This document shows positions 1 to 6,726 of a stretch of 19,617 nt of DNA, piece by piece (position 1 is the stretch's first letter; each line of letters starts with the position of its first letter). Location of the stretch: positions 1 to 19,617 of the forward strand of contig PKYM01000320.1 in NCBI GenBank assembly GCA_003132645.1. Direction: 5' to 3'. Source of the stretch: Actinomycetota bacterium. Its GTDB lineage: Bacteria; Actinomycetota; Thermoleophilia; UBA2241. The notes under the pieces were generated by a model, which worked only from the letters and a program-made list of their open reading frames with translations, made no database searches and was not told the origin of the DNA. Made by a program: the position numbers and the translations under genes.

Positions 1-1223
1 TGTCGCTCGTAGATGTTCTCGGTCACGTTGCGCGCGATCGGCCCGCGACACGACTCGAGCACGCGGGCGAAACGTTCTCCCATGGCGGCGGCGATCTTGT
101 AGCTCACATGGAGGAGCTGGCGCACGTTCAGGTTGTAGGCCGGGTTTGCCTGGTCGTGTCGGACCGCCGCCACCACCTGCCCGCTCGACCAGGCGCGGAA
201 CTCGGCCGGCAACGGCAGCCGGGCCGGATCGATGTCGATAACGCTGGCGTAAGGCGCGCTGAGCTCTTCGCGCCGCTCGAAGGCGGCCTGGTAGACGCCT
301 CTGACAAGCTCGAGGCCGTCTTCGCCGGCCTCAGCCAGACCGATCACTTCTTCGAGCCAGGTCGTGCCCGAGGTCTTCACGTGCACGCCGGCGCCGGTGG
401 CACGCAGCGTGCGCCGGATAGCAGGGAAGATCGAGAACTTGTCGCTGCCCGAGTGCACGCTGAGCTTGAGGCCCTCCGGTAGCCCGAAGGCCTTCACGGC
501 GTACCCGAGAACGGCGACGTCGTCGGCGAACTCCCGCTCGAACCGGGCGACGTCGCCGACATAGTCGATACCCTTGTTGAAGCGGCCGCTGAAGCGCGGC
601 GCGATCGTCTGCGCGGGGATTCCCGCGTCCGCGATCGCGGCCAGGATCAGCAGCAGCTCGGTGGGAGTCTGGGGCGTGTCGGTCTCGTCCATCGAGACCT
701 CGGTGACGAAGGCTGCCTCGCCGCGAACGTCGAGAATGCGACCGTAGATGCGGGCGGCCTCGCCGACGGCGTGGAGATACTTGGCCGCCGTGCGCTCGGC
801 CACGTCTCTCGTGATCGCGGGCGGCTCAGCGACGCCCGGGATCTCGAGCCTCCCGATGAGGTCGGCGTGACGGTCGAGGAACCCCTCGACGATGCCGGCC
901 TCGGGGGGCTTGCCGATCGCGCCCGCCACGTCGAGTGTGAAAAAGTCCGACGTGGCGATGAAGCGCTCGACCGTCTCGAGTGTGACGTGGTCGGCATCGA
1001 CGAAGTAGGACGACTGCCAGCCGAGCGCGCGAACGGCCCGGTCGGCGGCTGTGCGCACGCTGGCCGGCTCCGACCCGACGGCCTCGTGCTCACGGTTCGA
1101 CTTGTTCCAGACCGGCACGACACTCACGCCGCGCTCCGCCGCGAGCGCGAACGCCTGCAGCTGCGCCTCGGCTTCGTGTGCGAACCGATCGCCCACCCCG
1201 AGCGAGTAGCGGCCCAGCGTCAT
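1..1223 (-). CDS. uxaE: Tagaturonate epimerase family protein (UxaE), 3' end outside the window
   Basis: An open frame runs on the minus strand from an ATG at 1223 to the left edge, about 407 codons without a stop. The N-terminus reads LGRYSLGVGDRFAHEAEAQL and continues with VPVWNKSNREH, YFVDADHVTLETVERF, SDFFTLDVAG and later SVHSGSDKFSIFP and HVKTSGTTW, which I recognise as UxaE family signatures. Members interconvert D-tagaturonate and D-fructuronate in bacterial galacturonate catabolism (known from Thermotoga); substrate use here is inferred. The gene lies 64 bp downstream of the transaldolase stop on the same strand, so the two are probably one operon. No strong ribosome binding site is visible before the ATG. 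The C-terminus is not in the window. Confidence 0.82.
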   Translation of the reverse strand, partial: MTLGRYSLGVGDRFAHEAEAQLQAFALAAERGVSVVPVWNKSNREHEAVGSEPASVRTAADRAVRALGWQSSYFVDADHVTLETVERFIATSDFFTLDVAGAIGKPPEAGIVEGFLDRHADLIGRLEIPGVAEPPAITRDVAERTAAKYLHAVGEAARIYGRILDVRGEAAFVTEVSMDETDTPQTPTELLLILAAIADAGIPAQTIAPRFSGRFNKGIDYVGDVARFEREFADDVAVLGYAVKAFGLPEGLKLSVHSGSDKFSIFPAIRRTLRATGAGVHVKTSGTTWLEEVIGLAEAGEDGLELVRGVYQAAFERREELSAPYASVIDIDPARLPLPAEFRAWSSGQVVAAVRHDQANPAYNLNVRQLLHVSYKIAAAMGERFARVLESCRGPIARNVTENIYER

Positions 1224-1287
1224 GGCTCGTGCGTTCTTCACTGCTGCCTGTGTCACGTCGAATTGTGGAGCCGGCTCCGGGGAGTCC

Positions 1288-2424
1288 CTACTTCACATCC
1301 GGATTCGGGAGCATGAAGTCGCGGATCACGGCGACGAGGTCGTGGTAGGACTCGATGAAGTTCCTCAGCGTCCGGGCCGTCGGGCCGTAGGCGTCGAACT
1401 CCTCAGACGTCATCCCATCGACGTCGTAGGCGCGCCTGAAGTCGGGGAACCTGCGGTAGAGCTGGTCGACCACCGGCTGCGCCACGGGGTCGTCCATGCG
1501 CGGCACGACCGCGATGTCGGAGTCGTTGAAGAGGCGCTGCCAGCTGTAGGGGATCGTCAGCACGACGTCGCCGCCGATGAGCTCCGACCAGTGCAGGTGG
1601 TGACGGTACGCCGCGGCCAGCAGCCGGGTGCGATAGCCGCGCTCGCGGAAGATGCCATACGCCTTCTTCATGCAGGCGATGCCCGCCCAGTGCTCGATGC
1701 CCGGGTCGGCCACCACGCCGTCGCGCTTCACGAGCGCCTGCATCCAGTCGTCGAGGCGGCCGACCATCAGCGTGCAGACGGGCGTCATCGACGCGACGTC
1801 CTCGCCGGCCGCCTCGCGGCGCTGCAGCCCGCGCTCGACCGCCTCGGCCACCGCGAGCGCCTGCGGCACGGTGAAGCAGACCGTCGCGTTGATAGTGACG
1901 CCGGCCGCCGTCGCCTCTTCGATGGCCTGCACTCCCGCGTGGGTCACGGGGATCTTGACCTGCATGTTCACAGCGAGGGTGCTGAAGCGCACGGCCTGCT
2001 CGGCGATGCGCGCGGCGTCGCGGTAGAACCGCGGGTCGGTCTGGATCGAGAGGCGCCCTTTTCTGCCGCCTTCGCGCTCGAAGACTGGGAGCAGCAGCTC
2101 GGCGCCGCGCATCGCCATCTCCTCGATCAGTCGCCAGGTGATCTCGTCCTCGGTCCAGGTCGGGTTCTCGGCGACGATCTCGGCGATCCGCTCACGCCAG
2201 AGGTGCATCTCCTTCTTCAGCACCGCGCCGACGATCGTCGGGTTGGTCGTCGCCCCCACGGCTCCACGCTCTATCGCGTAGGTCAGCTCCTCGACGGAGC
2301 ACGAGTCGTTCCAGTAGTCGGTGGCTGTCGTTGAGGCGGTCTGGTACAGCGGGCCCTTGCCCGCGCCCGCCTGGGCGGGGTCCGGCAGTGACGCCGTAGC
2401 GGAATCGGGTGTTCTTTCGGACAT
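1288..2424 (-). CDS. Transaldolase-family protein
   Basis: The predicted protein has 378 residues. Transaldolase motifs are plain: GAVGATTNPTIVGAVL (the T-x-N-P-x-I signature), then VNMQVKIPVTHAGVQAIEEA, which contains the Schiff-base lysine of the KIP motif, and GVTINATVCFTVPQALAV. The family moves or cleaves three-carbon units of ketose phosphates through a lysine Schiff base. The frame stays open to an ATG at 2454, but ATG 2424 is preferred because GGAGGAGAC lies just upstream. It precedes uxaE on the same strand, so its role is probably in a sugar or sugar-acid pathway rather than the housekeeping pentose phosphate pathway; that is inference. A classical transaldolase role cannot be excluded. 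Confidence 0.85.
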   Translation of the reverse strand: MSERTPDSATASLPDPAQAGAGKGPLYQTASTTATDYWNDSCSVEELTYAIERGAVGATTNPTIVGAVLKKEMHLWRERIAEIVAENPTWTEDEITWRLIEEMAMRGAELLLPVFEREGGRKGRLSIQTDPRFYRDAARIAEQAVRFSTLAVNMQVKIPVTHAGVQAIEEATAAGVTINATVCFTVPQALAVAEAVERGLQRREAAGEDVASMTPVCTLMVGRLDDWMQALVKRDGVVADPGIEHWAGIACMKKAYGIFRERGYRTRLLAAAYRHHLHWSELIGGDVVLTIPYSWQRLFNDSDIAVVPRMDDPVAQPVVDQLYRRFPDFRRAYDVDGMTSEEFDAYGPTARTLRNFIESYHDLVAVIRDFMLPNPDVK

Positions 2425-2613
2425 CTTGTCTCCTCCGGATACGGGGGTCGGCACTCCTGTCGGTATGCCGCCGCTCCCGAGTGCATCATTGGCTAACGAG
2501 TGTAGAGCATGTGGTCGCGGTCGACCAGAAACGTGTGGCCGTTCTCGAGGGTCAGGCGGGAATGGCGTGCCTTGCGTTCGATCGCACGCCGCGAGTCCTC
2601 GTGGTCGCCCGTC

Positions 2614-2648
2614 TCAGCTGCTCATGGGCACGGTCTGCACGGCCGCGC
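2614..2648 (-). pseudogene. Displaced native 3' end of the prepilin gene
   Basis: Reading the minus strand through the 18-bp repeat at 2631-2648 gives AAVQT, then VPMSS and a TGA at 2614-2616. At the other end of the element the same 18 bp is read in the same frame, as AAVQT, inside the prepilin gene at 12153-12758. These five codons and stop are therefore best explained as the original end of that gene, cut off by integration. About 190 bp of non-coding DNA separates this stop from the transaldolase start; it would hold the transaldolase promoter, but I see no clear promoter boxes in it. Confidence 0.8.
2631..2648. repeat. Left attachment site core (attL), 18-bp direct repeat
   Basis: CGGTCTGCACGGCCGCGC is repeated exactly at 12212-12229. 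Flanking bases differ on both sides (A and C at the left copy, C and T at the right). It lies inside a protein-coding frame and not in a tRNA gene. Confidence 0.88.
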
Positions 2649-2691
2649 CCCCTTTTGCATTTCCGTACCTAACTGAGAGCGCTTGCGACGG

Positions 2692-2714
2692 TGTGGTGCC
2701 TTGCCTTGGTGCCT
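2692..2714 (+). repeat. Arm-type integrase sites, left end
   Basis: TGGTGCCT occurs at 2694-2701 and 2707-2714, in direct orientation with starts 13 bp apart. The same pair, with starts 12 bp apart and the same orientation, lies at 12120-12139 inside the other end. The ten bases TGTGGTGCCT at 2692-2701 recur exactly at 12118-12127. Two short direct repeats on each arm at a set distance from the core is the known layout of arm-type sites bound by the N-terminal domain of lambda-type integrases. Confidence 0.7.
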
Positions 2715-2731
2715 CTTGCGCAGTGTACAAT
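2701..2731 (+). promoter_or_regulatory. Possible integrase promoter
   Basis: TACAAT at 2726-2731 is a good -10 box 36 bp before the preferred integrase start. The best -35 candidate is TTGCCT at 2701-2706, with a 19-bp spacer. The -35 overlaps the second arm-type site, so bound integrase could repress its own gene; this is inference. Confidence 0.35.
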
Positions 2732-2761
2732 GGCATGAAACAACGTGCAAGGGGGCCGGCA

Positions 2762-3967
2762 TTGTCTACTGACCGCATCGGGCAGAACCTCGTCGAGATC
2801 TCACCGGGCCGCTGGAAGGTCACGGTCAATCTGCCGGCGAGCGCGAACCCCGATCACAAGCGCCACCGGCGCGTAGCGTATGTGACCGGCGGCAAGCGTG
2901 CGGCCGAACAGAAGCGCCGCGAGTTGCTCACACAGCGCGACGCGGGCAAGCTGAAGCCGCGAACGGCGGGGACGGTCGACGAGTACCTGCATCGGTGGCT
3001 GGAGGGCAAGCGTTCCAAGGTGGCGCCGCGCACCGCGGCCCGCTGGCAGGGGTTGATCAACAACCAGGTCGCGCCCTACATCGGGGAGACGCTCCTGCGC
3101 GACGTACGGCCGGCGACCCTGCGCGACCTCTACGCCAGTCTGCAAACCGAGGGCCTGAGCGGCACGACCCGGCACAAGACCCACGCCCTGCTCCGGCTGG
3201 CCTTCGGCAACGCCGTCCGCTATCAGGAGATGAGCGCGAACCCCTGTCTCGGCGTGCCTGCCGACGACGTCCCGAGCGACGACACGCCCGAGGCTCGCGT
3301 CCTGGACGAGGACGGCGCGAACGAGCTCCTAGAGGCCCTCGCCGGCATGCCGATCTACACGCCCGTCCTCGTAGCCCTCGACTGCGGCCTGCGGCGAAGT
3401 GAACTGCTCGCCCTGCACTGGGCCGACGTCGACCTTGGCGAACGTTCCCTCGTCGTGCGCGCCGCCGTAGAGGAGGACGGCAAAACGCTCCGTACGCCCA
3501 AGACGGGCCGGGCACGGGTGGTGCGGCTCACCGGGCGCGCGACGGCCGCCCTGGAGGCCCACAGGCGTCGACAGGCCGAATTGCGCCTGGCACTGGCCAA
3601 TCGCTGGGTCGATCGCGGCCTCGTGTTCCCGCAAGAGAGCGATCGCCGGTCCCCCGCCGGCCGGATCTGGCGCCCCGGGTCGTTCAGCCGGGCGTTTCGC
3701 GAGGCGAGTCGCGGTGCCGGCTTCGTCATCGGCCTGCACACCCTGCGGCACACCCACGCGACGACGATGCTGCGCGCCGGGGTGGACCCTCGAGTGGTCG
3801 CCGACCGGCTCGGGCACGCCACCACGCGACAGACGCAAGACACCTACCAGCACGTCCTGGCCGACCACCAGCGCGAAGCCGTCGAAGCCTACGAGAACAG
3901 GATGCTGCGCAAACGGGACGGGCCTGAAAGTCTGCCGAATCGGCAAGACAGTCCAGCCTCGCACTGA
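2762..3967 (+). CDS. int: Tyrosine-recombinase integrase with AP2-like arm-binding domain
   Basis: The protein has 401 residues from a TTG at 2762. This start is preferred because AAGGGGG (2749-2755) lies at good spacing; the in-frame ATG at 2735 has no such site and overlaps the likely -10 box. Domains: AP2-like arm-binding (about 7-60), SAM-like core-binding (about 70-160), catalytic domain (about 175-380). The catalytic residues are all visible: R211 in CGLRRSELL, K247 in RTPKTGR, H326/R329 in HTLRH, H352 in DRLGHA and Y362 in DTYQHV. It would catalyse recombination between attP and the prepilin-gene attB. The tail ends in GPESLPNRQDSPASH, where the DNA also forms the first unit of a repeat cluster that continues downstream. 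Confidence 0.95.
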   Translation: MSTDRIGQNLVEISPGRWKVTVNLPASANPDHKRHRRVAYVTGGKRAAEQKRRELLTQRDAGKLKPRTAGTVDEYLHRWLEGKRSKVAPRTAARWQGLINNQVAPYIGETLLRDVRPATLRDLYASLQTEGLSGTTRHKTHALLRLAFGNAVRYQEMSANPCLGVPADDVPSDDTPEARVLDEDGANELLEALAGMPIYTPVLVALDCGLRRSELLALHWADVDLGERSLVVRAAVEEDGKTLRTPKTGRARVVRLTGRATAALEAHRRRQAELRLALANRWVDRGLVFPQESDRRSPAGRIWRPGSFSRAFREASRGAGFVIGLHTLRHTHATTMLRAGVDPRVVADRLGHATTRQTQDTYQHVLADHQREAVEAYENRMLRKRDGPESLPNRQDSPASH

Positions 3968-4041
3968 CATGTCGCACGCCTGAAAGTCTGCCGAATCGGA
4001 AGCGGTCGGGTGTCCGAACGGCGCGGGAGGTGTCCGATCGG
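3922..4041. promoter_or_regulatory. Cluster of CCGA/CGG operator-like repeats between int and the HTH gene
   Basis: A 22-bp direct repeat occurs at 3922-3943 (inside the end of int) and 3978-3999; both contain CCGAATCGG. Two further copies follow: GGTGTCCGAACGG at 4009-4021 and GGTGTCCGATCGG at 4029-4041, exactly 20 bp apart. All four share a CCGA...CGG half-dyad. Four related sites between integrase and an excisionase-like gene suggest binding sites for a control protein or Xis; the protein is not identified. Confidence 0.5.
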
Positions 4042-4089
4042 TTTAGTTCTTGCGCGGCGCCCCCACCTAAGTGCAACCCCCGGGCCTCG

Positions 4090-4168
4090 TATACTCATCA
4101 CGACAACAGATTAAAAGGCACCCCCGAGACCTTGAGAGGGACCAAGGGGGTGCCGGACCCGGAGGTCC
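4090..4168 (+). promoter_or_regulatory. Probable early promoter and structured leader before the HTH gene
   Basis: TATACT at 4090-4095 is a near-consensus -10 box; no good -35 is seen. The leader then forms a perfect 9-bp stem, GGCACCCCC (4117-4125) with GGGGGTGCC (4146-4154), loop 20 nt. A second hairpin, GGACC-CGGA-GGTCC (4155-4168), buries the GGAGG ribosome binding site of the next gene. This could couple translation of the replication operon to leader folding. Confidence 0.45.
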
Positions 4169-4414
4169 ATGGTGAACGATACTCGTTCCGCCGCGCCCGA
4201 CCAAGTGCCCGTTCGCGATCCCATCCTCGTCGACGAGATCGAAGCGTCGCGCCTTTGTGGTGTCAGCCGGCCCACCTTCCGGAAATGGGCCGACGAAGGG
4301 CGCGTCACCCGCATCCCGCTGCCTGCGAACCTGCGTCGGAATCTCTACCGCCTGGCCGACCTCGAGGCCTTTGTGGACGCGCTCGCCGGCGGGCCCATGA
4401 CTCACAAGGCCTAG
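4169..4414 (+). CDS. Small helix-turn-helix protein, excisionase-like
   Basis: The product has 81 residues with a MerR/excisionase type winged HTH: ILVDEIEASRLCGVSRPTFR is the helix-turn-helix, followed by KWADEGRVTRIPL and NLYRLADLEAFVDAL. Proteins of this type bend DNA at att sites as excisionases or act as small activators. It is the first gene after int and 9 bp before the primase, which fits Xis or the master activator of a satellite. Two starts are possible: ATG 4169 has GGAGG only 3 bp upstream, while the in-frame GTG at 4172 has better spacing. The binding site lies within a hairpin. No separate Stl-like repressor was found in the element. Confidence 0.7.
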   Translation: MVNDTRSAAPDQVPVRDPILVDEIEASRLCGVSRPTFRKWADEGRVTRIPLPANLRRNLYRLADLEAFVDALAGGPMTHKA

Positions 4415-4423
4415 GCCGCCGTC

Positions 4424-5149
4424 ATGCCCCCGACCCCCGGAGCCACCGTCGACGACATCGTAGGCCGTCTAGACGGCGCCAAGCGCGTCAGCGACGGCTA
4501 TATGGTGCGCTGCCCCTGCCACGACGATCGCACGCCGTCCCTGCACGTCTGGGCCGACGAGGCGGGCGCGGCGGCCTGGGACTGCAAGGCCGGCTGCGAG
4601 TGGCTGACCGTCACCGCCGAACTCGAGCGGCGCGGGCTCGACGTCGGCGGGCGCGTGTCCCATCGCCGCACAAGCGCGGCATCAGCCGAGACCCCCGTCA
4701 ACCCGTTCGTGGACCGCTGGACGCCGTGCGGGCCCGCGACAGAGACCTACCCCTACACCGACGCCCGGTGCCGCCTGCTGTACTGCGTCTGCCGCACGAC
4801 CGACAAACAGTTCCCCGTCTGGCGCCCTGACCGCACCAGCAAGCGTGGCAAGGCCTGGCACGTCAAAGGCTTCGTCGGCCCCGTGCTCTACCACCTGCCG
4901 CGACTGCTGGTCGGCGTCGCCGCTCACCAGACCATCTACGTTGTCGACGGAGAAAAGGACGTCGAAGCGCTGGAGAGGGCCGGCCGGTACGCCACCACTG
5001 ACCCGCACTGGGCCGGCGGCTGGGCCAAGCATCCCGAGTACGCCGCCTGGCTCACCGGCGCCGACGTCGTCGTGGTCGCCGACAAAGATGATGGCAAAGG
5101 CCGTCGCCAGGCCGACGCGATCGCCGCCGCTCTCAAGGCGGCATCATGA
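4424..5149 (+). CDS. Phage-type primase (zinc finger plus TOPRIM)
   Basis: A 241-residue protein. An N-terminal zinc-binding module is seen at C30, C32, H33, C54 and C58, in RCPCHDDRTPSLHVW followed by WDCKAGCEW. The TOPRIM core follows: IYVVDGEKDVEAL with E177, then VVVVADKDDGKGRRQADA with D220 and D222. It should synthesise primers for replication of the excised element. It ends right after the third TOPRIM strand; the element that normally follows, GKDVSDHLAAG, is found at the start of the next protein. The stop overlaps the next start (ATGA, 5146-5149), so the two are translationally coupled or are a split primase-helicase. The site before ATG 4424 is weak. Confidence 0.85.
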   Translation: MPPTPGATVDDIVGRLDGAKRVSDGYMVRCPCHDDRTPSLHVWADEAGAAAWDCKAGCEWLTVTAELERRGLDVGGRVSHRRTSAASAETPVNPFVDRWTPCGPATETYPYTDARCRLLYCVCRTTDKQFPVWRPDRTSKRGKAWHVKGFVGPVLYHLPRLLVGVAAHQTIYVVDGEKDVEALERAGRYATTDPHWAGGWAKHPEYAAWLTGADVVVVADKDDGKGRRQADAIAAALKAAS

Positions 5150-6480
5150 CGGCGACGGTGCGCGTCGTGGAGGCGCGCGTCGGCAAAGACGTTTCCGACC
5201 ACCTGGCCGCCGGCTACGGCATCGAGGATCTCGTGCCGGTCGACGAAACCGGCCTGTCACCCATCCGCGCGTCGTTCATGACAGGCCCCGAGCTCGCCGC
5301 CGCCCAAGACGAGGCAATCGCCTGGATTCATGCCGACTACCTCGCCGCCAGCACGACGACGCAGCTCTCAGGTGCGCCCAAGCTCGCCGGCAAGACGACG
5401 TTCGCGCTCTGCCTGGCCGACGCCGTTGCCAGGGGCGCGGAGTTCATCGGCCGCCCCACCAAGAAAGGCGTCGTCGTCTACCTCACCGAGCAGACCAAGG
5501 GCAGCTTCAAGATGAGCGCCCGCCGGACCGGCGTCCTGGCGAACCCCGACGTTCACCTACTGCTGCGATCGCTCGTCTGGTCGCACGAGTGGGCGGACAT
5601 CATCCGCGAGGCCATCGCCTATTGCCTGGAGATCGGCGCCGTCCTGCTCATTATCGACACGCTGGGCCGCTGGGCCAGTCTGTTAGGTGACACCGAAAAC
5701 GACTCCGGCCCGGCCCTGGAGATCATGCAACCGCTCGACGAGGCCGCGGCCGCCGGCCTGGCCGTCCTGGTCGTCCGCCACGATCGCAAAGACGCTAGCG
5801 GGAACATCGTTGATGCCGGCCGCGGCTCGAACGCCTACGCCGGCGCCTTCGACCAACTGCTCTCGCTCAAGAGAGTCGGCGGCGCCGGCCACGACAACCG
5901 CCGCAAGCTCTGCTCGGAAGGCCGCTTCGAGGAAACGCCGCGCGAACTCGTCGTCGAGTACGTCGGCGGGACCTTCGTCGACCGTGGCACCGAGGCCAAC
6001 GTCGAGAGCGCCGAAGTGAGCGCCACAGTCCTGGCCGTCCTGGCCGATGCCGATGAGGCCCGCACCTTCGACCACCTGCTGGAGGCCTGCGGCGGGCCGG
6101 CGCGGGAGACCACCTTGCAGCGCGTACTCGGCACGGAGGGCAATCCCGACAAGGGCAAGGCGCCGAGCGGGCTCGTGGGCGACGGTCTGGTACTCCGTCG
6201 CAAGGGCGCCGGCGCCGCTTCCGCGAAGGCGTACGGCTACTGGCTCCCGGGCACCTCCACAGACACCGAGCCGTCACAACTCCCCATACCTGTCGACCGT
6301 GGGGAGTTGGACTCCCCATGCTCCGCGACTGTAGAGGCTGGCCTGCTCCCGTCTGCGCGCCCAACAGGCGCAGACAGGGGAGCCGTTCCAGACAGTTCCC
6401 CAACTCCCCACGGTCCGGGTCCTATAGGTGGGGAGAAAGCAAACAGGCTCGAATCGCCGCCTCGTGGGGAGTTGCCATGA
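5146..6480 (+). CDS. RepA-like AAA/RecA-fold ATPase (replicative helicase or initiator)
   Basis: A 444-residue protein. Walker A is SGAPKLAGKTTFAL (residues 75-88), Walker B AVLLIIDTLGRW with D171, a sensor-like VLVVRHDRK with H212, and GRGSNAYAGAFDQLLSL; this is the RepA/AAA_25 arrangement of phage and plasmid helicases. Residues 13-30 (GKDVSDHLAAGYGIEDLV) resemble the C-terminal end of a TOPRIM domain and appear to belong to the primase upstream. Residues about 295-365 look like a winged helix. The last 75 residues are Pro/Gly/Ser-rich, and their DNA contains the iterons described separately, so this stretch of codons probably doubles as the origin. The start overlaps the primase stop by 4 bp. 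Confidence 0.85.
   Translation: MTATVRVVEARVGKDVSDHLAAGYGIEDLVPVDETGLSPIRASFMTGPELAAAQDEAIAWIHADYLAASTTTQLSGAPKLAGKTTFALCLADAVARGAEFIGRPTKKGVVVYLTEQTKGSFKMSARRTGVLANPDVHLLLRSLVWSHEWADIIREAIAYCLEIGAVLLIIDTLGRWASLLGDTENDSGPALEIMQPLDEAAAAGLAVLVVRHDRKDASGNIVDAGRGSNAYAGAFDQLLSLKRVGGAGHDNRRKLCSEGRFEETPRELVVEYVGGTFVDRGTEANVESAEVSATVLAVLADADEARTFDHLLEACGGPARETTLQRVLGTEGNPDKGKAPSGLVGDGLVLRRKGAGAASAKAYGYWLPGTSTDTEPSQLPIPVDRGELDSPCSATVEAGLLPSARPTGADRGAVPDSSPTPHGPGPIGGEKANRLESPPRGELP
6277..6474. repeat. Iterons, probable replication origin of the element
   Basis: The 10-mer TGGGGAGTTG or its complement occurs exactly at 6277-6286 (-), 6300-6309 (+), 6401-6410 (-) and 6465-6474 (+). Degenerate copies are at 6309-6318 (-) and 6429-6438 (+). 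The pair at 6300-6318 forms an inverted repeat with 8-bp arms. Between the groups is another perfect inverted repeat, GTCTGCGC (6351-6358) and GCGCAGAC (6368-6375). In staphylococcal pathogenicity islands the Rep protein binds iterons next to its own gene (established), and this layout matches. A somewhat AT-richer tract at 6423-6452 might unwind. Confidence 0.65.
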
Positions 6481-6698
6481 GCCGCCCCGCCAAGGGACTT
6501 CAGGGCACGGGCGGCAACTACATCCCGAAGGTGCTCGCCCTTAGCCTGGCCGCGACACTCGAACCCGGCACCGTCTCCGCCATCCTCGTGACACACGACG
6601 ATTGGTGCGCGATCTATCGGGGCGGTTGCTGCGACTGTGACCCCGACGTCTCGATCAAGACGGCCGCCGAAGCCCTGGCCGAAGAGACGAGGAACTGA
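6477..6698 (+). CDS. Small hypothetical protein, 73 aa
   Basis: The ATG at 6477 overlaps the ATPase stop (ATGA). Its ribosome binding site GGGGAG (6466-6471) is part of the last iteron, so a protein bound at the origin could affect its translation. The product begins MSRPAKGLQGTGGNYIPKVL and has a short cysteine cluster, RGGCCDCDPDV, near the C-terminus. A helical end (TAAEALAEETRN) follows. I do not recognise the family. Position in the replication operon suggests a role in replication or its control. Expression as a coupled downstream gene is likely. Confidence 0.6.
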   Translation: MSRPAKGLQGTGGNYIPKVLALSLAATLEPGTVSAILVTHDDWCAIYRGGCCDCDPDVSIKTAAEALAEETRN

Positions 6699-6726
6699 TG
6701 AACCCACCGACCAAAGGAGCCGCCAC

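Noticed and set aside
1222..2334. Long plus-strand open frame opposite the transaldolase gene
   Set aside because: It is the complement of a clear transaldolase with intact motifs; its own translation is rich in Arg, His, Val and Gly and has no recognisable motif.
2480..2760. tRNA gene as integration site
   Set aside because: No cloverleaf or TTC loop motif is visible; the repeat lies in a prepilin reading frame at both ends.
3329..3970. Minus-strand open frames opposite the integrase
   Set aside because: They lie against the catalytic domain of int, have shadow composition and no ribosome binding site.
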